Assembly: GCA_030267565.1 (NCBI GenBank)
Contig: BRXU01000019.1
Coordinates: 1,662,501 to 1,726,500 of the forward strand
From: Pleodorina starrii
Taxonomy: Eukaryota; Chlorophyta; Chlorophyceae; Chlamydomonadales; Volvocaceae
Reading direction: 5' to 3'
DNA: 64,000 bases
Shown here: one piece after another, positions 54,008 through 64,000 of the stretch
Numbering within the stretch: position 1 is the stretch's first letter
How the letters are laid out: every line of letters begins with the position of its first letter
The notes under the pieces: model-generated
Database searches by the model: none
What the model was told of the DNA's origin: nothing
What the model saw: the letters and a program-made list of their open reading frames with translations, nothing else
Program-made: the position numbers and the translations under genes

Positions 54008-54883
54008 ATGCGCAAGGACAACGAGGACATTATCGCTGAGATTATCCACGCTTCGGACCTCAAGTTGCTGGAGAAGGGGACCTGGAAGAAGATCACCCAC
54101 TACGTCGATTTGGTTAAGAGCGGCCGTCGTCGGGATGAGGCGTTGCGGTGCGCAAACGTCACCGCCGAGCTCATTGGGCTGGCCGAGCGGGTGTTTGCGC
54201 TCCTCGAGGTAACGACACAGGGCAATGGGGATAAGCCTTTGTCCAGTGTTGTGTCCCACACCGTTGATTAACAACATACTCCTACACGCTGGTTTCGGCC
54301 CCGCAGTGCCCGCTGTGCCGCAATAAGGTTGACCTGCCGTGCAGCGTGGAGCGCGGCTACGAGGCGAGGGTATTCGAGATCTACGTTTTTGCAACACGGT
54401 TGGCACCTATGACAAGGGCATGTCGGTCAAGGTGCTCTTTCAAGCAGTGCCAGCGGGTGAGTGTGTCCCATATTTACCAGCGGTTGCTTTGTACCTCCGT
54501 TACTTTGGCCCTCCTGTTACTGCAATGATCTCGCGTACTGGCTGTATAGATGTTCTACTGAATGTGCTGTCTTCTTTCTTTTCCGTACGAACCCTTCGCA
54601 GTCTGGTGGGTGCAGTTTCCAGTGCACCATCAACACCCTGGTCGCGCGGCTGCAGTCGATCTACCTCAACGTTATCCCCGGGGACGCCCCTGAACGCCGT
54701 ACGAGCCGCGCGAACAGCAGTGGCGGCAGCGCCGCTAGTGGCGGGAGCGCCGCCAGTGGAGACAGCCGCAAGCGTGCGTACGAGGAGGACGAGACGCGGC
54801 ACCGCCAGTCTGGTAAGTCGGAGGCCGCACGGCGTGGCCGGGCGGTCGAGTCGGGTCGGGGCTTGCCCTCCGAACAGCCATAA
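54008..54883 (+). CDS. small Cys-containing protein, unknown
   Basis: Tentative three-exon gene: 54008-54208, 54307-54456, 54602-54883, giving 210 residues. All splice sites are GT-AG and phase 0. The N-terminal half is helical and charged (EDIIAEIIHASDLKLLEKGT). The second exon opens with CPLCRNKVDLPC, a C-x2-C plus later Cys pattern reminiscent of the end of a RING or other zinc finger, followed by RCSFKQCQR and GGCSFQC. The tail is Ser/Gly-rich and basic (DSRKRAYEEDE). The frame is also open upstream through the fold-back repeat, so the true start could be further left. A competing frame in exon 2 is also open. No family is recognised. Confidence 0.4.
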
Positions 54884-55092
54884 TATTTGATATGCATAAA
54901 ATATATACCATAGCCTTTGGTCTAGGTCACGATGAGGTGCGGAGTATAACTTGGGGTAGCTGTCGTTGACAGGATTGCCTGCACAGCAGAGCACGCGAAG
55001 CACGAGTGACGAGTCGAAAAAAAGACCACACGGACTTCGACGCCTTTACTTACATAGTATGTATTCAGGTTTTTTTATGTTCAGTGCCATTG

Positions 55093-58081
55093 ATGAGCAA
55101 CATCGTTGCACCTGCACTTTCTGACGACATCCTCGCAGCATACTGCCCAGTCCTGCACCTTCACCACCATGACGCTTATCGACCAGTTTCAGTGGAATGG
55201 TTCATCGAGCGCGCCCAGCTTAATTATTACAACGGTGGGGTGACCGGCGCGGCCGAGCTGCATGAGCTGGACCAAGTGCCGGGCGGCGTTGTCAAGCTAA
55301 TCCCAGCAGGCCAGGTGACTCAAGACAAATTGCTAGGTACGTTGCCATCCGTATGCCGGGCCGGCTTGGCACTGGGCTCGGCAGGCGGTACTGTGTTCCT
55401 CACCCGACCTGACCCGACCCGAGCCCGCAGAAGCCCAAGCCAGCTGCCCCCATCCGAGCAACCTCAGCCTCACCGTTGGTCCGGAGCACTATGGCGGAGT
55501 CAATTGCGACCAGCTGGACGAGGTGCCCATCTACGCCCACGCGAAGGCAAGCCCGGAAGAACGAAGAAGGGGGGCGGGTCACGTGCAGGTACTTACTTCC
55601 CCCAGGGTTTAAGGGCGCTGCCCAGCAGGGGCACAGCGGGGGGTTTGCGGTACCAGAACCCACATCCACAAAGAAACCCTCATGCCCTGCTATAAGGCAT
55701 GGCTTGTTATCCGTCCGGTCCTCCGTCCCGGGTTTCGGTGCGTGGGTTCAGCACCCTAGCTCTCGTAGGACTCTCGCGGCCCCGTCATCTCACAACCTAC
55801 CTCAACAACAACCTCAACAACAACCTCAACAACAACCTCAACAACCGGGCCCCCTCGCTTCGCGCCCATGTGCGCTGCCCGCTCCCCATCATCATCCCCA
55901 GTACCCGCCTTCCCTTCCCTTCCCCTCCGTTCCCTTCCGTTCCTTTCCACAGCTCGTGGTGGATGACTACGGCGCTCCGGAGGCGTACGAGATCAACTAC
56001 ATCACCTACTACGCCTTCAACGGCGCCTACCACCTGCCCGCCAACGTGCCGCTGTTCCGAACAGGCCACCACGTGGGGGGTGAGTGGAGCCGCAGAGCTC
56101 CAGAGCGGGGTGCAATGAGTGCCAGTGGGCGGGTGGGGCACATGGGGATGTGGTCAATGTGGGGGGGGGGGACACACCCGGAACAACGGGACGACGGAGC
56201 AGCGGGTGGAGGCGTTGAGGGAGGGAGTTGAGGTGGGCGGGGCCGTCAAACGCTGTCCCTCCTGGACGCGCAAACCATCCGCCGTCCGGCTCTTGCCGAT
56301 AGAGGACATTCATGCCCATGCCGCCTCCCTCTGCGCCGTCGCCTCATTCATACCTATTCACCGACCGAGCCCCCATGGGGCACCCCGCGAAATGCGATCG
56401 CACGACCGCCGCTTTGGGGCAGCCGTCAAGGGCCATTACGACGTGCTCTTTCCCCCTCTACCCTCTTCCCCCCCCGGTTCGGCGCCCTTGGCCCTCAGAC
56501 TGGGAGCACCTGACAGTGCGGTTGGATGCGGCCTCCCTGGAGCTGCAGGTCGGTGTGGCTGGCGGGCTGGCTGGCTGGTTGGCTGGCTGGCTGGGGGACC
56601 TGGAGGGAAGGAACCGGAATGTGGGGAGGGAGGAGGGTGCGGGTAGAACGGGATGTGTAAGGGGACAGGGAGCAGGGGAGGGAGGGGAGGGCGGAAAGCT
56701 TGGGTCATGGGCTCATGGCCGCAGGTCAAGTCTCAAGTTTGGCACCCTTGGTTGGGGCCATCGGTGCTCACCTGACCCGGTCCCGGCACCTCACCCGAGG
56801 GGGAGGACACGTGCCGCGCTGCGCCGGGAGCACGCCGCCACCCAGCACCCATTGCCCAGCTCTTGACGGGATGCCTGGGGGCGCCGCTCCAACTCCGCAA
56901 CCTCCCTCCCCAGTCCCATCGCCCCGTAGGGGGTCAGGGAGTGATATGCTCCTTTATATAACAACGAGTCATTGTAGGGGGGGTCATAGTAGGGGGAATG
57001 GGAGAGAGCAGCATAGGGCAGCAGAGGGGAGTAGAGCTCGGGACGTGGAGCGGATGTGGAGCATCGCTGGCTATTGTGTCTCCCCTACTGGACCTCCTCC
57101 CCACCACGTAGGGTACCGCCGTCGCGCCATCTCTTCCGTGATATGTTGATATCCCCTCCCTCGCTTCACTCCCTGTTTGCCGCGCAGGGCGTGTGGTACA
57201 ACGCGCACCGCAACATTGAGGGCGAGTGGTGCCCCGCGGAGGCCGTCCCGCGCACCCCCTGCGGCCGCATCGTGGGGTACGTGGCCATCAACGGACACGG
57301 CATCTACCCGCACGTACGTGTTTGCCGTACAGTCAGTCCCGGGTGGGGTGGAAAAGGGGAAGATATAAGCACCGGTAGGGATGCAGGCTTCCGAGTGTCT
57401 TCTTAAGTCGTCCGCTGGATTGCGCAGATTCAGCCATCCGCCATGCGCCATGCGTTCCCGCACTTCATGACCGCAGGCGATCTCGCCCAACCAGTGACGT
57501 GCGACGCTCACCTTCTTTCCCCCCATCCCCGCCCCCGCCCCCCCACATACACACATACACACACACACACACCGCAGTGCGGCACCATCCCCCGGCTGTT
57601 CTTCGTTGCCAACGACCGCACCTCGCGGAGGGGCCCCGTGTGGAACCCCGCCCGCCTGGTGCGACTGTGCGGACTGGTGAGGGAGCGAGAGCTTAGAGCA
57701 GGGCGGGGCAGGGTTGGGTGGTGGGGCGGTGTGGTGCGGGGGAGCGGCGGCGGTGAGCACGTGTTGTGGCGGATGGGGCGGCGGCCGGGTATGCGGATGT
57801 GTATGCGGGCACACTACAGTGCAGTGCAGTGCGGTGCAGCGGGAGATTAGACGGTGCGGCATCACTGGCACATGGGGGATGGGGATCAGCGCACGGACGA
57901 GGACTGGGTCGGGATGTGGGTCGGGATGTGGGTCGGGAAGGCGCAGGGGCAGCAGTGTCCAGTGAGCGGCGGGGGGCGGAAGGTGCTTCTTGCACGCTGC
58001 AGAGGGACGTTTGGGACAGCCTGCTGCGCTTGCTTTGCTCCGCGCCCCTAAATGCATCCATCCGTCCATCCATCCATCCAT

Positions 58082-58114
<33 letters not shown>

Positions 58115-59448
58115 TGCCCCGCCCACCCGCTTTTCAGGCACACGGCTCCGGCTGCGCTGTTGTGCCGTCCCGCGGCTGCAGCCTGCCATGCAGACCCCCG
58201 CAGCCCGGCTGCTTGGCGCCGGCGGTTGCGGCCCTCCCAACGGCCGCCGCCGCCATTGCCGCAACAGCAGCAGCAACTAAACCCGCGGCAACAACAGCCG
58301 GTGGACCTGCCGTCAAGCCTTCAGGGCGTGTGGAGCGGCCCGGGGCTGGAAGTGACGAGCAGTCCGAGTGCGGCGGCTCGGCGCCGGCCGCGCAGATTAG
58401 CGCAGATGGCGCCTTGGAACCGCCGCCGGCATCGGCTCCGGATTCCATAGCCATGTCGCCCGGCCGACAGACGCCGGTGGCCTGCTGCGGAGGCGACTGC
58501 TGCGACGAGGCCGGAGCTGCACCGGCTGCCTCTGGGTCAGCTACAGCGGGTGGGGATGCGTCCGGGGCGGGTGTGAGTGTGAATGTGGCTGAAGAGGCGG
58601 AAGGGGAGTCCGAGTGCACGCCTGGGAAGCGCTCCGATGTGATGGCGAGGACGTCCGCAGGGGCGCAGCGATCTTCCGACTCGCCGGCTCCGCCAGCGGC
58701 GCCTTCCGCGGCGTCCGCGCCTGTTGCGGCCGCCCTCGCCCCAGCAGAGGCCCCCCTCGCGCCGTCACCCTCACCCGGCCGCCCTGTAGCGCCCGCGTCA
58801 GCATCGTCGTCATCGTGTTCGTCGGCAGCAGCAGCCCGGGCGGTGGCTGTGGCGGACCCTGACACGCCGACCGCCGCAACGTCAGCGGCGGCGGTGGCGC
58901 CGTCGCTGGGGTGCGGCAGCGAGGCTAGGCCGCTGGGTGACACGGGCGGCGGAGAGGTCAACAGCGGCCGTCCCGTGGACGAGGGGCCACACCGGGAGCG
59001 AGCCCCGTGCGGCCAGTATCCCCTGCCGAAGGTCGTGCACGATACATCCCCTTGGCAACGCTACCGGGGTACGTGACTGGCTGTGTACTGTGTGCGTCTG
59101 ACTCTGCTCGCCCGCAACAACACCCAACAGCATCCACATCCCCGGCCCCCTTTCCGCTGCACCTGTGCTTGGCTCCGCGCCCTGGCCCCACCTTCCCTTC
59201 GCCGCATTCTATTCTGAAGCCCTTTCCTCCGCCCCCTCCCACCTCATTTATGCCAACCGCCAGGCTTCTGGGGCAGCGTTGTGTCGGCCACCGAGCAGGG
59301 CTGGTTCCAGGGCGCGGAGCCGCCCGTCAGCCGCGGCAGCCTGCGCCGACTGTTCCTTCCCTTTGCGCGGGGGGTGGAGCGGCTGGAGCCCGCAAAGACC
59401 GCAACGACGTCAGCGCTGCGGAAGCTGGTGGCGCGGATGGTCGGGTAG
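55093..59448 (+). CDS. Vps62/DUF946 family protein
   Basis: Member of the fungal/plant Vps62-like (DUF946) family, whose name comes from a yeast vacuolar sorting gene and whose biochemical role is unclear. Exons: 55093-55336, 55431-55546, 55953-56079, 56499-56548, 57188-57313, 57578-57676, 58138-59068, 59264-59448, giving 625 residues with phase kept. Family motifs in order are [61 protein letters not shown] and the C-terminal [18 protein letters not shown] 310-residue Ala/Ser/Pro/Gly-rich exon (58138-59068) interrupts the domain before its last block. The intron at 55547 has the near-consensus GC donor AAG|GCAAGC. The ATG at 55093 is the first in frame. Some family members carry a transmembrane or vacuolar signal, but none is visible here. 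Confidence 0.9.
55801..55846 (+). repeat. (CTCAACAACAAC)n 12-bp tandem repeat
   Basis: Three full and one partial 12-base units in the Vps62 intron 55547-55952. Confidence 0.9.
56932..56974 (+). repeat. dispersed GGTCAGGGAG/CTCCTTTATA element, copy 3
   Basis: Full-length copy closely matching 23402-23444, in the Vps62 intron 56549-57187 and in the sense orientation of that gene. Confidence 0.8.
58056..58115 (+). repeat. (CATC)n/(CAGC)n microsatellite
   Basis: CATC units run into CAGC units, ending about 20 bases before the acceptor at 58137. Confidence 0.9.
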
Positions 59449-60881
59449 CGGGCCGGTAGGAGAACCGCTGGGCACCGGCGCGCGGGGAGTGTGAACGGGA
59501 ATGCATTGCCGGGAGGAGGATGGAGGCACCGTTAATGCGGGGGGGCCAGTGTGTATGTAGGGGCGGGGGCGGGGGGTGATGTGCTGCACTTTGGGTGAGG
59601 GCAAGGAGGCAGAGGCAGGGAGTGAATGCGAGCGTGCCGTCTGCCGTGTGTGGGGCGTGCGCTGCGGTCGCTCGCCTGCTCCGGTAGCAAAGTCGCCTGG
59701 TAAGCGTGATTGGGTACGTGGTTCTGCAATGCCGGGAGCAGCTGGGGAGCTGCATGGCTGCTGCAAGGCACTCTGCCGTTACATTCGCGTCCGCTGCAGC
59801 ATGATCGATGCGGTACAGCTCGATCAGTTGTACGCAACGATACGCCGCCTATAATATAATTGCTTCTGCTACGTGTTACGATAAAGTGAGGAGGGGTTCT
59901 CCCGAGCGCCCCTGGAGCCTGGCGGGCATGCCCAAGGACGGGTCATGCATCGTGCCACTGTTTGGCGGTTTGGCGGCCTGGACTTCGCTCTCGGAAGTTT
60001 GTGTTAGAATAGGCGGGGGGCCACGTGCGCCTTTCCATCGGACGGATTTCGGCTCCTCGCAGTTCCCGCCCGCGCCCAATACCCTGCCGACTCATCATCA
60101 CTCCCAGAGGTGCCCCAAACCCCCGTGCCTACCACCACTCACACCGAGGTGCCGCATCAGGTCATAATCTTCAGGCGCACGAAGAAGAAACCAGAGGCCC
60201 CCGCGGCTCCACCAGCGAACTAGTGCCGTTGCCTACCCGATATTAGCCGGTAATGACCGTATCCTCACATTTGACATAATCCACCCTCGAGGTTTCGGTT
60301 TATCCGCTTTCGTCATGCCCCCATCGCGACACGCACCTCTTCCGGACCCTCCATCCGGTCCGCTTACACGTGTGTTTGCACGCTCGCTCAGCGATAGCAA
60401 GGTTGTGCCCAAACACCTTGCTCCGGGCGCGGGCACCGGCTGCTGACCCTGCCGCACAAACGGCTGCACCGCTTGCACCTGCGTGTTCCAAAGACCATAC
60501 ACGGCTGTCCTCCGGAACTTCCGGAAGGGGTGGGTTGCCTAGACGCCGCACACTGACTAGTCTTAAGAGCAACGCAGTCAACCGACTCACCTGCGCCAGT
60601 GCAGGTTGAAGGCTTGCGGCAAATTATGCGGCTCAGAATTCAGTTTACCGTTGGGCGTTGATGTACGCGTACGGCTCTTTCTTAATGAAGACCGTGGTCC
60701 GTGTAGCAGCAGACCACTCGGCATATACTCAGTACTGCACTTCCACTTATTTTTAGGGTTCTCGTGATGCGTCGTTATAAATGAACATTGAGCTAAGGGA
60801 GCAGCACGGTTCGGGATATTGAATGTTGACTGTTTCTTAGGCTGTTATCAAGTCATTTGTCGGAAGGACCTGATATTCAAA
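59449..60881. other. intergenic region, Vps62 to CBP20
   Basis: The left part is GC-rich 3' UTR of the Vps62 gene. From about 59850 the base composition drops, and the stretch 60600-60881 is AT-rich and presumably the CBP20 promoter and 5' UTR. No coding exon, tRNA or plus-strand TGTAA signal was recognised. Confidence 0.55.
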
Positions 60882-63289
60882 ATGTCTAAATTACTCAAGG
60901 TTAGCTGCGCGTCCATCCTCATCTGCGTCCTATTCTATAGCTGCTGACTTCAGGCATATTGCAGGTCCTGAATCCAGCAATCACACAATATAGAGATCGG
61001 CGCTTTGAAGGCAGCGAGGTGCGTAAAACGATGGAAAAGCAGCTGGCGCGGGGAGCTGCCGCCGTCGCGGTCGTCGTTTAGTTCGCCCTACCTGTGCAGC
61101 GCCCCTGCTGCTGCGGCTTACGTGTCGAATGCAGCCGTAACGTCAATGTCGCATCTGCGGAGCGCGGGTGCTGCCTGCCCGAACCCTGGGTTACCAGCCG
61201 CACGGGTACACCCGACCCCTTGCATCCGCTTCGGGGTCCGTAGAGGGGCGTTCCATAACCATCGCGGACTGCCGTGCGGGCAGGGTCGCAGCGTCGTCCT
61301 CCGTGCCCGTTGCGGATGCCCTGTCTCAGCCCCGTTGCCGGTACCACCGCTGCCGCCGCTGCCGGCCCCGACCCTGCACCCCCTCCCCCGCCCGGTCACT
61401 GTTCAGGCTGACTGGGAGAACGCTTTGGCCACGAGCACCACCATCTACGTCGGCAACCTGGCCTTTACCACTCGGGAGGAGCAGCTGTACGATGTGTTTG
61501 GCCGGGTGGGGCACATCAAGCGAATCGTCATGGGGCTGGACAAGATGCAGAAGACCCCCTGCGGCTTCGCCTTTGCCATCTACTACACGAGAAAGGTCCG
61601 CCAACCAATGCGCGCTGCGCCGTACCTCCCTCCCTACCCCTCGTCTGTATTACCTCCCCCGCGACTGCGTGGATAACCCGCGCGACTGCGTGTGTGTGCA
61701 GTGCCCCGTGTGCCCACACACACACGGCGAACCCACACACAAACAGACGCACGCGCCGCACCACCCGCCTCCGCACCCACCTCGGCGTCCCCCTGCCTGC
61801 ACGGCCCTCACCAGTCCAGCCCGTGCCGCCCTTCAGAGCTCTTTAGAGCCGCTGCAGCAAGGAAGCACGCCTGGGGTCCCCAGAGCAAGCCGCCATACCC
61901 CACATCCGCGCCACGCCGACTGACCACACCATGCCGCGCTGGAACCCCCAAACAAGCCGCCTAGGGCCATGGCCAAGCCGCGCCGCTGCCGCTGCCCACG
62001 GCCACCACCGGTGGCCGCCCCGTCACATCGGGCGCCATGACCGGAACGTGCCCCGTCCCACACGAGCCCCCACTCGGCTGACGGCTCCTCCGCACCCCCG
62101 CCGCTGTCCGCAACCCCGCAACCCTTCAGGACGCTGAGGAGGCAGTGGCCTTCCTGAACGGGACGCTGGTGGACGATCGGGCAATCCGCGTGGACCTGGA
62201 CTGGGGCTTCGTGGAGGGGCGCCAGTACGGCAGGGGCCGGTCGGGCGGCCAGGTGCGACCCCCCCCTCAGCGGGGAACCCGGGGCGTGGTGGGGAGCTGC
62301 TAGCCGGGAAAGCGGGGTCAGCAAAGGACGAGCCACGACAGGGTTCTGGATGTGGGGGAGGAGTGGAGTGGTAGGGGCCGCCGAAGCGCCCGGGAAAGCC
62401 CTTGTGCCCGGGGACGGCTGGGCGCCGGCCTTTGGCGGAGTGCGGTTCGTCGACGGGCGTTGGTTGGGCTGGTTACCGCATTGGAGGCACGCTGGTGTCT
62501 GCCGGGGTGTCTACACAAAGCGCCTCAGCGCGCACAGCGGCACGCGGCCTCGCAGCGATTGCGGCCGAGCCGGGCTCTTGACGGCTGTCCCGGTAATCGT
62601 CCCTAGGGTGCGCCTGTCCCGTCCGCCGCGATGCTAGCTGGGCGGCCGGGGCGTGCGTGGCAGTGCAACCAAGCAACGTGTGCGGCGCTGGCCGGAGCCG
62701 CAAGCTTGCCTGTTTGCCATGCCACACTCACAACCCCCCTGCCTAACCGTCTAGCCTAACCGTCTAGCCCACCCGCGCCCATCCCCCCCCATTTGATCCG
62801 CTCCGACCCGATCAGGTTCGTGACGAGTTCCGGCAGGATTACGACCCGGGGCGCGGTGGCTACGGCAAACTGGTGCAGGCCGATATGATGGAGCAGATGG
62901 GACTTGGAATGGATGGCGGCGCCGGGGGGGGCGGGCGGCAGGATTTCAAGCGCCAGCGGACACACGCGGGCCAACAGGGCCGCGGCGGGGGCGGGCGGGG
63001 CGGCGGCGCGGCGGCGGAAGGAGGTCCGGCGCAGGGCGCCGGGGGCGGGGCGCAGGAGGGAGAGGAGGCGGCGGGGCCAGCGGCGGAGGGGGTCGAAGGG
63101 CAGGAGGCGGAGCAGGGCGGTGGTGGCGGCGCCGGGGGCGGCGAGGAGCCGTATGGCGATGTGCCGGGCGGGGAGGAGGCGGTGAATGATGTGGAGGGTG
63201 GCGGGGGCCTGGAGGGCGACGATGTGGGGGAGGAGGACATGATTCCGTTGCCGGGCGACGAGCAGATTTTGGAGGGTGATGACGGGTGA
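60882..63289 (+). CDS. CBP20: nuclear cap-binding protein subunit 2 (CBP20)
   Basis: Small subunit of the nuclear cap-binding complex, which binds the m7G cap of RNA polymerase II transcripts together with CBP80 and acts in splicing, export and miRNA processing. Exons: 60882-60899, 60965-61018, 61407-61595, 62130-62252, 62816-63289, giving 285 residues with all introns in phase 0. The N-terminus contains QYRDRRFEG. The RRM spans about 34-115 with [10 protein letters not shown] (RNP2) and [10 protein letters not shown] (RNP1). The family signature [20 protein letters not shown] follows, then [14 protein letters not shown]. Tyr15 and Tyr38 have the same 23-residue spacing as the cap-stacking Tyr20/Tyr43 of the human protein. 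Beyond the usual length, about 110 extra residues form a Gly-rich, strongly acidic tail. The first two exons lie in AT-rich DNA. Confidence 0.96.
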
Positions 63290-64000
63290 GGTGATCTTGG
63301 AGGGTGATGGCGGGTGAGGTGAGCTGAGGGAGCGGATGATGGAGGCGGTGGGGCGGCGATGGTGAGGGTGCGTTGCTTGTGAGTGGAGCGATTGAGGTTT
63401 ATCAGCAACCCGCAATTGAAGACGCGTGCCACGGGCCCGGAGCTGTGTCGGCGAGTATGGCAAGGGGTGTTTGTGCGTCATGCCTCCCGCAGCGGGGTCT
63501 GTGTGGGGGGCGGGGTAGGCTGGAAGGCGGGGTGCACCACGGGCTTTGTTGCCTCGATGGGTCCTTGGAGGCTGCTGTCGTCAGTCTAGTCGGGCAGGCA
63601 GATTCCTGGCACGGTTCAGGTTCTCTCTCTCTCTCCCCTTGACGGCGGTCTTCACGATGAGTCCTTTGTGTCCTGATTCATTACATCGATACCGCTAACC
63701 AAAGCCTCCGCGGTGATGGATGCCTCCAGTGGCCAACCGACCCCGCAACGACTGCTGTCCACAACCTGCGTACCGCTGCTGTAATCACAGCTCACCGCTG
63801 CAACGACCGTCATCCCCCACCCATGCGCCGCCCCCCCGCTGGTCGGCTTGGCGCTTCCCAGGTCTCCCTGCTAGTCGGCTCGACCTTCGCTTAGCCCAGA
63901 CGCCCATACCCCATTTTTAAGCTGGACCAGTGTCCGGCCGTGACCTATCTAGGCTATCAACCACCGAGCGCGCCCACAAAAGGGGGGAGGGAGAGGCGGC
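63290..64000 (+). other. CBP20 3' UTR and downstream flank
   Basis: No further coding exon is recognised. Short open frames at 63373-63642 and 63720-63920 have no domain and lie before or across the predicted poly(A) signal. Confidence 0.6.
63780..63784 (+). terminator. TGTAA poly(A) signal, CBP20
   Basis: First plus-strand TGTAA after the CBP20 stop, about 490 bases downstream, which is a normal 3' UTR length for this group. Confidence 0.6.

Noticed and set aside
1..64000. Bacterial defence, phage or biosynthetic cluster
   Set aside because: All recognised genes are intron-containing eukaryotic housekeeping genes on alternating strands, and nothing prokaryotic was seen.

Overview
The window is nuclear DNA of a green alga, most likely a chlamydomonadalean or volvocine species. 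The evidence is very high GC, dense G-runs in introns, many short spliceosomal introns, Ala/Gly/Gln homopolymer expansions inside conserved proteins, internal blocks of the Chlamydomonas-type telomere octamer TTTTAGGG, and TGTAA poly(A) signals. The best protein matches (recalled from the families, no search run) are plant/algal orthologues. I cannot name the species.

Layout from left to right. (1) 301-9078, plus: RTEL1, the telomere/G-quadruplex helicase, with its 5' part outside the window. (2) 10796-27683, minus: a very large PRT6/UBR-type N-degron ubiquitin ligase with UBR box, RING-H2 and C-terminal UBR autoinhibitory domain. It converges with RTEL1. (3) 28349-40073, plus: an ankyrin-RCC1 protein of the plant IBTK-like family, divergent from PRT6. 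(4) 41605-49226, minus: a roughly 2,000-residue Gln/Ala/Pro-rich protein that I do not recognise, convergent with gene 3. (5) 49560-50760: decayed or unresolved minus-strand coding-like sequence. (6) 51246-53614, minus: a membrane-anchored NAD(P)-dependent 3-beta-HSD/sterol-decarboxylase-type dehydrogenase. (7) 54008-54883, plus: a small Cys-containing protein next to a 74-bp fold-back repeat. (8) 55093-59448, plus: a Vps62/DUF946 protein. (9) 60882-63289, plus: CBP20, the small subunit of the nuclear cap-binding complex.

All exon models were built by hand from splice motifs, reading phase and family resemblance. For genes 1, 2, 3, 6, 8 and 9 every exon junction keeps phase and the total coding length is a multiple of three. 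The genes are ordinary eukaryotic housekeeping genes with no shared pathway, and I see no operon or defence-like system.

The unusual material is non-coding. It includes an AT-richer intronic insert made of serial hairpins (34149-34551), a 74-bp near-perfect fold-back (53783-53960), two very long G-repeat arrays in introns of gene 3, three families of dispersed intronic motifs, telomere-type repeats inside and just after RTEL1, an apparent excess of GC-AG introns, and a pattern in which the gene starts I can see lie in lower-GC islands.
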